From JAHJEM01 sp043805315 (GTDB lineage: Archaea > Nanobdellota > Nanobdellia > Woesearchaeales > JAHJEM01): DNA of 13,125 nt. Below the pieces are notes generated by a model. The model did not search any database. It saw only the letters and a list, made by a program, of their open reading frames with translations, and was not told where the DNA came from. How positions within the stretch are numbered: position 1 is the first letter of the stretch; each line of letters begins with the position of its first letter. Of this stretch, positions 1-5,155 are shown piece after piece. The stretch spans positions 1-13,125 of the forward strand of contig JAZDID010000083.1 in assembly GCA_043805315.1 (NCBI GenBank), given 5' to 3'. The translations under genes and the position numbers were made by a program.

Positions 1-250
1 CGATGAGATCGAAAGGCTGAAAAAAGAAAGACTTGTCAAGCACATGTACACAAAGACACCAGGTTTCATAAAAAAATATTTCATACCAGTCATCGGAGGG
101 TTCATCATCGCATCCCCCCTGCCTGACGAGATAGGAATCTCGCTGTTCGCAGCGTCCACAAAGATATCAACGAGAGTATTCTCCATCATGTCATATGTCC
201 TGAACACCATCGGAATCTTCATTATCCTGGCAATAGGGACTACATTATGA
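1..250 (+). CDS. C-terminal part of a small integral membrane protein (5' end outside window)
   Basis: The reading frame is open from the window edge (first full codon at position 2) to TGA at 248-250, so this is the end of a gene that begins upstream. The visible part starts with a charged stretch (DEIERLKKERLVKH), then has two hydrophobic segments, roughly FIPVIGGFIIASPLPDEIG and VFSIMSYVLNTIGIFIILAIG. The motif ASPLPDEIG in the first segment is distinctive, and I associate it from memory with uncharacterised archaeal and CPR membrane proteins. No catalytic motif is visible, so the function is unknown. Its last codons overlap an ATG at 247 (ATGA), which suggests translational coupling to the disrupted downstream gene. 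The protein appears to end naturally here, although the same frame continues open after the TGA. Confidence 0.7.
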   Translation, partial: DEIERLKKERLVKHMYTKTPGFIKKYFIPVIGGFIIASPLPDEIGISLFAASTKISTRVFSIMSYVLNTIGIFIILAIGTTL

Positions 251-454
251 TCTGGCACGCAAGAAGATTTTAATAATCCCTTCTTTGCCTATGTTGCCTT
301 GATCATCGCGCTCATCGCCTTGAGCCAGGACCTGATCGGCCAGGACATCTACCTCGCACTCGTGCTCATGAGCATCATCACCACCATCCTCACGCCGATC
401 ATCCTGAAGAACTGGCTCTACCGGGATGAAAGAAAACAAGTGTTCAAGTTCTGA
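247..454 (+). pseudogene. Frame-disrupted fragment of a CPA-type cation:proton antiporter (last two transmembrane helices)
   Basis: Codons 251-451 (frame +2) encode a stretch ending NNPFFAYVALIIALIALSQD, then LIGQDIYLALVLMSIITTIL, then TPIILKNWLYRDERKQVFKF, with TGA at 452-454. The pattern LxLVLMxIxTTxxTPxxLK is characteristic of the final transmembrane helix of CPA2/KefB-like Na+(K+)/H+ antiporters, which are usually about 400 residues or more. Only about 65 residues are present here. An ATG at 247 overlaps the upstream stop, but its frame gives MIWHARRF and then stops at TAA 271-273. Removing one T from the TTTT at 268-271 would join that start to the antiporter frame, giving 68 residues. 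It is therefore either a decayed remnant, an indel in the assembly, or a frameshifted small gene. It ends 5 bp from the convergent apt stop. Confidence 0.55.
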
Positions 455-459
455 ACCAA

Positions 460-1029
460 TCAATCCCCTGCGAATTCGACGATGCTGAATACGTTGTAGC
501 CATGCTGCTCCAGTTTCCTCTTGCCGCCGAGGTCCGGCAGGTCAATGATGAACGCGCACTCCTGCACAATCCCGCCCAGCTTCTCGATGAGCCTGCACGC
601 AGCCAATGCAGTGCCGCCTGTTGCAATGAGGTCGTCAATAAGAAGAACTTTCTCGCCTTTTCCGATTGCGTCGACGTGAATTTCAATGCGGTCAGTGCCA
701 TATTCAAGCGCATACTCCTGACTCTCTGTCTTGAACGGCAGCTTCCCCTTCTTGCGCAAGGGCACGAATCCCACGCCAAGCTCGTGCGCAAGGATGCCTG
801 CGATGATGAATCCTCTCGCCTCGATGCCTGCGACGACATCAGGTCTGTTTTCATTGTACTGAGAAACCAACATGCCCACCACGCTCTTCAGCCCTTCCGC
901 ATCCTGCAGCAGCGTCGTGATGTCCCGGAACATGACTCCTTGCTTCGGCCAGTGCGGCACTGTCCGTATCTTCGAGCGGATGAGCTCTTTTGTTAAACGC
1001 TGTTCACTTGTTGTGTGCTGTTCTGCCAT
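460..1029 (-). CDS. apt: Adenine phosphoribosyltransferase
   Basis: This cytosolic purine-salvage enzyme condenses adenine with PRPP to give AMP and pyrophosphate. The 189-residue protein has the type I phosphoribosyltransferase fold. The PRPP-binding signature VLLIDDLIATGGTA lies at residues 128-141, preceded by the APT-typical VAGIEARGFI (67-76) and LRKKGKLPFKT (91-101). Length is normal for the family (about 170-190). An in-frame ATG further upstream (1113) would add 28 residues and overlap the neighbouring gene. The ATG at 1029 is preferred because GAGGA sits 4 nt before it (1034-1038) and the remaining N-terminus fits known APTs. It lies 50 bp downstream of the methylthioadenosine phosphorylase gene on the same strand and is very likely co-transcribed with it, so the adenine released there can be recovered directly as AMP. 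Confidence 0.95.
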   Translation of the reverse strand: MAEQHTTSEQRLTKELIRSKIRTVPHWPKQGVMFRDITTLLQDAEGLKSVVGMLVSQYNENRPDVVAGIEARGFIIAGILAHELGVGFVPLRKKGKLPFKTESQEYALEYGTDRIEIHVDAIGKGEKVLLIDDLIATGGTALAACRLIEKLGGIVQECAFIIDLPDLGGKRKLEQHGYNVFSIVEFAGD

Positions 1030-1033
1030 GCTG

Positions 1034-1038
1034 TCCTC
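1034..1038 (-). promoter_or_regulatory. Shine-Dalgarno site of apt
   Basis: Read on the minus strand, GAGGA lies 4 nt before the ATG at 1029. It is the main reason to choose this start over the upstream ATG at 1113. It suggests internal initiation on a two-gene message that begins at the phosphorylase promoter. Confidence 0.55.
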
Positions 1039-1079
1039 ATGCCTGCCCACGCCCCATTCACCACCACTGATTCTTTCCC

Positions 1080-1865
1080 CTAGATCATCGCATCCTTCAA
1101 TGCGTGCCTGCATGCGCAGTCGTTGTACGCTATCTTCGGGATGGCGTCCAGCATGATCCTCCTGAAATGCGCGGAGAACTGCTGCATCCTGCTGACCACC
1201 ATCTCGATCGTGACCGGCTCCTCGCTCCCATGCCAGCAGTCATAATCCGTCGAGAGTGCGATGGCGACATAGCAGATCTCAGCCTCGCGTGCGAGCACGA
1301 CTTCAGGCACGGTGCTCATGTTGATGATATCGGCATTCCACTGCCTGAACATCTTGGATTCCGCCTTTGTTGAGAACCGCGGGCCCTCGATCGTGACGAC
1401 CGTGCCTTTCCCGTGATGGGGGATGTTGAGCGCTGTCGCAGACTTTGAAAGTATTGCCCGTAGCCTGCTGCAGAACGGCTCAGCCATGCTGATATGGCAG
1501 AACTCGTGCCCCTCAAAGAACGTCTGGTGCCTCCTGGTCGTGCGGTCGATGAACTGGTCAGGAAAGACAATGTCTCCTGGCCTGATATCTTCACGGAGAG
1601 AGCCGCAGGCAGTCGTCGCGATGACGTGCGTGACTCCCAATTCCTTCAGAGCCCAGACATTTGCCCGGTAGTTCACGATGCCTGGGTAGATCCGGTGGTT
1701 GTCCCCGTGCCGGGGAATGGCAACCACATCGATCCCTTTGATCTTGCCGATAGTCACCAGGTCAGAAGTCGGGCCGTATGGCGTATGCATCTTCTTCCGT
1801 GCTGCCTGTTCGATGAATTCAGGGCTTGCAATGCCTGTGCCGCCGATAATGCCAATCTTGACCAC
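1080..1865 (-). CDS. mtnP: S-methyl-5'-thioadenosine phosphorylase
   Basis: It splits methylthioadenosine, a by-product of polyamine synthesis and SAM use, with phosphate into adenine and 5-methylthioribose-1-phosphate. The 261-residue protein shows the whole family signature: IIGGTGI at the N-terminus (6-12), RHG (52-54), NYRAN (65-69), TTACGSLRE (84-92), DQFIDRTTRR (103-112), EGPRFST (160-166), NMSTVPEVVLA (182-192) and TDYDCW (206-211). The aspartates in TDYD are those expected for 6-amino purines, supporting methylthioadenosine over inosine or guanosine. The core reads much like eukaryotic MTAP. A C-terminal Cys-Ala-Cys (250-252) recalls the CXC motif of thermostable archaeal homologues. 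Translation starts at GTG (1863-1865) behind a strong Shine-Dalgarno site. It is the first gene of a two-gene unit with apt. Confidence 0.93.
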   Translation of the reverse strand: MVKIGIIGGTGIASPEFIEQAARKKMHTPYGPTSDLVTIGKIKGIDVVAIPRHGDNHRIYPGIVNYRANVWALKELGVTHVIATTACGSLREDIRPGDIVFPDQFIDRTTRRHQTFFEGHEFCHISMAEPFCSRLRAILSKSATALNIPHHGKGTVVTIEGPRFSTKAESKMFRQWNADIINMSTVPEVVLAREAEICYVAIALSTDYDCWHGSEEPVTIEMVVSRMQQFSAHFRRIMLDAIPKIAYNDCACRHALKDAMI

Positions 1866-1868
1866 ACA

Positions 1869-1877
1869 ATCACCCTC
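1869..1877 (-). promoter_or_regulatory. Strong Shine-Dalgarno site deciding the GTG start of mtnP
   Basis: On the minus strand GAGGGTGAT lies 3 nt from the GTG at 1865, close to the ideal GGAGGTGAT. It supports GTG initiation here and shows that this gene is not leaderless, unlike most others in the window. Confidence 0.6.
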
Positions 1878-1896
1878 TACTGCGAACAGAGGTGCG

Positions 1897-1904
1897 TTTT
1901 AAAA
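1897..1904 (-). promoter_or_regulatory. TATA-like box for the mtnP-apt unit
   Basis: TTTTAAAA, a perfect palindrome, is centred about 35 nt upstream of the GTG at 1865. Transcription would start roughly 25 nt downstream, near 1875, giving a leader of about 10 nt. That start would fall inside the Shine-Dalgarno site, so the exact start is uncertain. Confidence 0.5.
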
Positions 1905-1970
1905 TGTTGCGGAAATGAAAAACCAAGAAATCCTGGTTTGTATTAATCAGATAGTGGTAAAAATCGGAAG

Positions 1971-1978
1971 ATTTAAAA
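1971..1978 (+). promoter_or_regulatory. TATA-like box for the sigma region-4-like gene
   Basis: ATTTAAAA is centred about 27 nt upstream of the ATG at 2002, the usual archaeal spacing for a leaderless message. It lies inside the longer reading frame that could start at 1915, which argues against that earlier start. Confidence 0.55.
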
Positions 1979-2001
1979 AGGGAAGGCAATCACTTCCCTC
2001 C

Positions 2002-2409
2002 ATGAAGACGCAAAAAAGGAAACTCTTGGCCAAATATGCGCCGAAGTATGATACTGAAATGAGCAGGCAATTCCTTACCACAGTATTGCCTTATTTCGAC
2101 CCCCGGAAAAACGGCAATCTCCATGATACAGATCCAAAAATCTATTATAGCAAGCTTGCGAGAAAATCTCCGAGAGAGATCGATTCCCTTGTCAACGATG
2201 TACTCTCTTTCTTAGGAGAGCCTGAGAGGACTCTTGAAAGATTCCGCTATATTATCGGTCTGGCAGATGGCAGGAGGCACACGTATGCAGAGACTGCAGA
2301 AACATTCAGTGTCCCTTTGAAAGATGTCAACATGCTGGATACATTGGTGATGACCACGTATTATAGCATCCACCTGAAATCCTCACGATTGCATCAGGCA
2401 ATGAAATAA
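2002..2409 (+). CDS. Small protein with a sigma-70 region 4-like helix-turn-helix domain
   Basis: The 135-residue protein has no signal peptide or membrane segment. Residues 58-135 align by eye, almost without gaps, with region 4 of bacterial sigma-70 factors. DSLVNDVLSFLGEPER corresponds to the helix before the domain. FRYIIGLADGRRHTYAETAE (81-100) matches the LRFGLDDGxPRTLEEVGE type of motif. TFSVPLKDV leads into the recognition helix, and LKSSRL (125-130) matches the RSKKL-type tail. Archaea transcribe with TFB rather than sigma, so it is probably a DNA-binding or protein-binding regulator and not a sigma factor. The recognition helix (DVNMLDTLVMTTYYS) lacks most of the basic residues seen in true sigma factors, so promoter -35 binding is doubtful. 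An upstream in-frame ATG at 1915 would run through the TATA box, so 2002 is chosen. The gene is divergent from mtnP. Confidence 0.7.
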   Translation: MKTQKRKLLAKYAPKYDTEMSRQFLTTVLPYFDPRKNGNLHDTDPKIYYSKLARKSPREIDSLVNDVLSFLGEPERTLERFRYIIGLADGRRHTYAETAETFSVPLKDVNMLDTLVMTTYYSIHLKSSRLHQAMK

Positions 2410-2419
2410 AGAGAGTTCT

Positions 2420-2444
2420 CAAGTTTCTTCAAGTTTCTTCTTTC
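2420..2444 (+). terminator. Pyrimidine-rich tandem repeat, probable terminator
   Basis: Two exact copies of AAGTTTCTTC (2421-2430 and 2431-2440) are followed by TTTC, 11 bp after the stop of the sigma region-4-like gene. T-rich tracts without hairpins end transcription in many archaea, and this one has that composition. Confidence 0.4.
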
Positions 2445-2561
2445 AAATCATTTAATCACGCTTTATTGCGGAATGTGCATATCAGAGATCCTGTTTCGAT
2501 TGTCCCTGCCCGCCATCCCCCCTCCACCACCCTGGGATGTGCGTAACAATTCTTCGACACG

Positions 2562-2645
2562 GTCGGCAGTCAGCTGGGTTCTGTTCGCAGTTGGCAGTTC
2601 ACTGGGTTCAGTGCACAGTTGGCGGTTGGCAGTCATTGCCCGCAA
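2562..2645. repeat. Degenerate 28-nt tandem repeat built from 7-nt units (consensus near GTTGGCA)
   Basis: Three consecutive 28-nt units start at 2562, 2590 and 2618. The first two match at about 21 of 28 positions by eye, and the third is more diverged. Each begins GTYGGC, and the stretch can be cut into heptamers such as GTCGGCA, GTCAGCT, GTTGGCA, GTTGGCG and GTTGGCA. It fills part of the 268-bp gene-free spacer (2410-2677), between the end of the sigma region-4-like gene and the IMPDH/GMPR promoter. The rest of the spacer holds a C-rich patch (about 2515-2532) and no recognisable gene. Confidence 0.55.
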
Positions 2646-2646
2646 T

Positions 2647-2655
2647 CTATTTAAA
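2647..2655 (+). promoter_or_regulatory. TATA-like box for the IMPDH/GMPR gene
   Basis: CTATTTAAA is centred about 27 nt before the ATG at 2678, with no Shine-Dalgarno site between, so the message is probably leaderless. Confidence 0.6.
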
Positions 2656-2677
2656 CCAAGGATATTTTCTTTAATCC

Positions 2678-4105
2678 ATGAACAATATACGTCTCGGGCT
2701 GACATTCGCTGACGTCCTTCTTGTCCCCAGGAAAACACCATTGCATTCGCGCAGCGAGGCTGACGTGAAGTCACGATTCACAAAGAACATCCTTCTCAAC
2801 ATCCCGCTGGTGAGCGCGAACATGGCGACAGTCACAGAATCAAGGATGGCGATCGCGATGGCGCGCGAAGGAGGCCTTGGTGTCATCCACCAGTTCAACA
2901 CCATTGAAGAGCAGGTTGAGGAAGTGCGGAAGGTCAAGAAGAGCACGAGCTTTGTCGTCGACAATCCTGTCTCAGTGCAGAAAGATACACTCCTCGGCGA
3001 GGCGCTCCAGCTTATGCAGAAAGAGAATGTCACCAGCGTCATTGTCATGGACAAGGAAGAGATTGCAGGCATCCTGACCTCACGGGATTATCTTTTCGAG
3101 ACCGACCTGCGCAGGAAAGTCGCTGATATGATGACTCCACGGGAAAAGCTCATCACCGGAGAATACGGCATGACACTTGCAGAGGCAAAAAAGCTCCTGA
3201 ACAAGAACAAGATCGAGAAGCTTCCCCTGCTGAAAAATGGCAAATTACACGGCCTGATCACCAACCAGGACATCCTCAAGATTGAGCATTGGAAGAACGC
3301 GTGCAGGGATGAGAAAGGCAGGCTTCTGGTAGGCGGCGCTGTCGGCGTGAAAGACACGCTCGAGCGCGCAAAAGCGCTCCTGCATGTCGGCTGCGATGTC
3401 CTTGTCCTGGATGTTGCCCATGCGCATTCTGACCTTGCAATCACGCAGCTGAAGGAATTGAAAAAGAATTTCAGCGTGGATGTCATGGTGGGCAATATCG
3501 CGACTGCAGAAGCTGCTGCTGATCTCATTGCAGCAGGCGCTGACGGCCTGAAAGTCGGCATCGGGCCGAGCCCGGTGTGCACCACACGACTGATTTCCGG
3601 CGCAGGCATACCTCAGCTCACTGCCATCATGGACGTGGCTGCTGTCGCCAAAAAGCATGATATTCCGGTGTGCGCTGACGGCGGCATGAAATACCCGGGA
3701 GACATCACCAAGGCGATCGCTGCAGGCGCAAGCAGTGCATTCTCAGGCAGCCTTTTTGCAGCCACTGACGAATCTCCAGGATTCATCATCATGAAAGACG
3801 GCAAACGGTATAAGAGGTACATGGGCTCGGCATCCTATGACAGCGGGCACGAGCGCAAAGAGCTTGCCGAAGGCAGAAGATTGAAGAGCAAGCTCGACAT
3901 CTTTGTGGAAGGCATCTCTGTCTTGATGGATTACAAAGGCCCTGTAGAAGAAATCATCCATTCCCTTCTGAAAGGATTACGCAGCGGCATCAGCTATTGC
4001 GGCGCCAGAAACATCACAGAGCTGCAGGAAACAGCTGAATTCATCCAGATCACCCAGGCAGCATGGGAAGAGAGCCGTGCGCATGGAGTGAAGCTGTCGG
4101 AGTGA
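2678..4105 (+). CDS. IMP dehydrogenase / GMP reductase family enzyme with two CBS domains
   Basis: This TIM-barrel enzyme of 475 residues has a CBS pair inserted (about 93-203), the usual IMPDH layout. Family marks include LTFADVLLVP (8-17), SANMATVTESR (46-56), EGGLGVIH (64-71), VLDVAHAHS (243-251), the catalytic loop VGIGPSPVCTTR with Cys301, ADGGMKYPGDI (333-343), YMGSAS (381-386) and GLRSGISYCGA (433-443). IMPDH oxidises IMP to XMP with NAD+ in GMP synthesis; GMP reductase does IMP formation from GMP with NADPH. Several segments differ from textbook IMPDH: GPSPVC in place of GPGSIC, HAHS in place of HGHS, and a flap (ERKELAEGRRLKSKLDIFVEG) without an obvious Arg-Tyr pair and PEG. These features recall CBS-containing GuaB1 proteins of actinobacteria, reported to be GMP reductases. 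I would call it IMPDH by default but leave the reaction open. Confidence 0.85.
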   Translation: MNNIRLGLTFADVLLVPRKTPLHSRSEADVKSRFTKNILLNIPLVSANMATVTESRMAIAMAREGGLGVIHQFNTIEEQVEEVRKVKKSTSFVVDNPVSVQKDTLLGEALQLMQKENVTSVIVMDKEEIAGILTSRDYLFETDLRRKVADMMTPREKLITGEYGMTLAEAKKLLNKNKIEKLPLLKNGKLHGLITNQDILKIEHWKNACRDEKGRLLVGGAVGVKDTLERAKALLHVGCDVLVLDVAHAHSDLAITQLKELKKNFSVDVMVGNIATAEAAADLIAAGADGLKVGIGPSPVCTTRLISGAGIPQLTAIMDVAAVAKKHDIPVCADGGMKYPGDITKAIAAGASSAFSGSLFAATDESPGFIIMKDGKRYKRYMGSASYDSGHERKELAEGRRLKSKLDIFVEGISVLMDYKGPVEEIIHSLLKGLRSGISYCGARNITELQETAEFIQITQAAWEESRAHGVKLSE

Positions 4106-4112
4106 ATCAAAA

Positions 4113-4125
4113 TCTTTTCTTTCCT
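4113..4125 (+). terminator. T-rich tract after the IMPDH/GMPR gene
   Basis: TCTTTTCTTTCCT lies 8 nt after the stop codon. It resembles hairpin-free archaeal terminators. The following 70 bp show nothing recognisable before the next promoter region. Confidence 0.35.
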
Positions 4126-4200
4126 ATCAAAAAATCATAGGAAATTCAGCCTGAACAAGGATTTCTTAATACTGAAAGCTCATTCAAACCCTGGCTTAAA

Positions 4201-4293
4201 CCAACTCTTGATCACTAAATCATAACATTTAAATAATAAAGCACCTTAATCATAACTATCGTTAAGAGTTGGAGGTGACTATTTGAGGTGATC
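4201..4293 (+). promoter_or_regulatory. Control region of the 51-codon gene: TATA box with flanking inverted and direct repeats and two Shine-Dalgarno sites
   Basis: The TATA-like box is ATTTAAATAA (4227-4236). It is flanked by a perfect 9-bp inverted repeat, CCAACTCTT (4201-4209) and AAGAGTTGG (4264-4272). A 9-bp direct repeat, AATCATAAC, occurs at 4218-4226 and 4248-4256, exactly 30 bp apart; the first copy abuts the TATA box and the second falls at the expected transcription start. The leader would be about 38 nt. It carries GGAGGTGA (4271-4278) and then GAGGTGATC (4285-4293), a full match to the 16S rRNA tail, 2 nt before the ATG. The arrangement suggests regulator binding, but no regulator is identified. 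Confidence 0.55.
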
Positions 4294-4295
4294 AT

Positions 4296-4451
4296 ATGAC
4301 TATGGAAGAGATCATCAGAGGAAAGCCAACTTTTTTCACACGGTCGGTCCGATATGCAGATACCTTTGAGATTCAGATTTTTGACCCTGAAGGGAAACTG
4401 TTGATGTCTGTGATGGCCAAACAGCCTTTCGAGACACATAAAACTGAGTGA
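4296..4451 (+). CDS. 51-residue protein of unknown function
   Basis: The reading frame runs from ATG 4296 to TGA 4449-4451 and is supported mainly by its excellent Shine-Dalgarno site GAGGTGATC and a TATA box at 4227-4236. The protein begins MTMEEIIRGKPTFFTRSVRY and continues with alternating hydrophobic residues, ADTFEIQIFDPEGKLLMSVM, which suggests a beta-hairpin with a turn at DPEGK, then a short polar tail. I recognise no family. There is no signal peptide, membrane segment or cysteine. It sits alone between the IMPDH/GMPR gene and the superoxide dismutase gene, each with its own promoter. Unlike its leaderless neighbours it has a leader of about 38 nt and repeats around the promoter, so its expression is probably regulated. 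Confidence 0.65.
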   Translation: MTMEEIIRGKPTFFTRSVRYADTFEIQIFDPEGKLLMSVMAKQPFETHKTE

Positions 4452-4488
4452 AGAGCAAAAAAATTCGCGTACTACATTTGAACACCAA

Positions 4489-4502
4489 TTTTTTCATATA
4501 AA
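4489..4502 (+). promoter_or_regulatory. T6 terminator directly joined to the TATA box of the superoxide dismutase gene
   Basis: TTTTTT at 4489-4494 could end the 51-codon transcript. It is followed at once by CATATAAA (4495-4502), centred about 21 nt before the ATG at 4520. There is no Shine-Dalgarno site, so the sod message is probably leaderless. Confidence 0.45.
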
Positions 4503-4519
4503 CAATATAGAATAAGAAA

Positions 4520-5155
4520 ATGCTAAACCACACCTTACCGCAATTACCCTATGTCTATGGCGCATTAACGCCCTACATCGATGAGCAAACTATGCGCATC
4601 CACCACACCAAGCACCACCAGGCATACGTAGACAAACTAAACGCGGCATTGGAAAAGCATCCTGAACTTCAGAAAATCCCTGTTGAAGAGCTTCTCAAGG
4701 ACTCGCATACGAACTCGCATACAATACCCTTAGACATCCGCACAGCTATCAAAAACAACGGCGGCGGCCATGCGAACCACTCTTTCTTCTGGAAAGTCAT
4801 GGCTCCAAACGCAGGAGGAACTCCGAAAGGCGCTATTGCAGAAACGATCATCAAGATTTTTGGCTCTTATGACAAGTTCAAAGAGCAATTCACTGCTGCA
4901 AGCATGAACAGGTTCGGCTCAGGATGGGCCTGGCTTGTCAGGAATAAAAAAGAGCTGGAGATCATGAGCACGCCAAACCAGGACAGCCCGATCACTATCG
5001 GCAAGACGCCTCTGCTCTGCATCGATGTCTGGGAACATGCATATTATCTCAAATACCAGAACAGGAGAAACGACTACATTACTGCATTCTGGAATATCGT
5101 CAATTGGAAACAAGTCGAAGAGAATTATAGGATGGCGATGAAAAAAGCCCTATAA
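4520..5155 (+). CDS. sod: Superoxide dismutase, Mn/Fe family, Mn-type
   Basis: It converts superoxide to hydrogen peroxide and oxygen in the cytosol; no signal peptide is present. The 211-residue protein has the usual helical N-terminal and alpha/beta C-terminal domains. Metal ligands are visible as His28 (MRIHHTKHH), His87 (GGHANHS), Asp169 and His173 (DVWEHAYY). GGHANHS and Gln154 in NQDSP are the pattern of Mn-type enzymes; Fe-type proteins usually carry the active-site glutamine on the N-terminal domain instead. The dimer-interface WEHAYYLKYQNRR is intact. An in-frame 12-bp tandem duplication (4701-4722) gives SHTNSHT at residues 62-68, in the loop between the two long helices, where families vary. 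The gene is transcribed alone. Metal preference cannot be settled from sequence because cambialistic forms exist. Confidence 0.95.
   Translation: MLNHTLPQLPYVYGALTPYIDEQTMRIHHTKHHQAYVDKLNAALEKHPELQKIPVEELLKDSHTNSHTIPLDIRTAIKNNGGGHANHSFFWKVMAPNAGGTPKGAIAETIIKIFGSYDKFKEQFTAASMNRFGSGWAWLVRNKKELEIMSTPNQDSPITIGKTPLLCIDVWEHAYYLKYQNRRNDYITAFWNIVNWKQVEENYRMAMKKAL

Noticed and set aside
248..250. TGA as selenocysteine or read-through codon, since the same frame stays open to 452
   Set aside because: The upstream protein ends plausibly and is unrelated to antiporters, no stem-loop was apparent, and the ATGA overlap gives a simpler reading.
502..996. 164-codon plus-strand frame inside apt
   Set aside because: It is the mirror of a well-identified gene; the protein has no recognisable features and no promoter.
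1030..1113. N-terminal extension of apt starting at ATG 1113
   Set aside because: It overlaps the end of mtnP, has no fit to APT proteins, and the ATG at 1029 has GAGGA at a suitable distance.
1915..2001. Upstream start for the sigma region-4-like protein (29 extra residues)
   Set aside because: The extension runs through a well-placed TATA box at 1971-1978, and no promoter or ribosome site serves ATG 1915.
2562..2645. CRISPR array
   Set aside because: The units are contiguous and degenerate with no unique spacers, and no cas genes are nearby.
2463..2774. 103-codon minus-strand frame over the spacer and start of the IMPDH/GMPR gene
   Set aside because: Its sequence is a translation of the heptamer repeat (TANRQL-, ELPTANRTQLTADR-like) and it crosses a real gene start and promoter.
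4201..4272. RNA hairpin or riboswitch formed by the 9-bp inverted repeat
   Set aside because: The left arm lies upstream of the TATA box and would not be in the transcript; a DNA-level site fits better.
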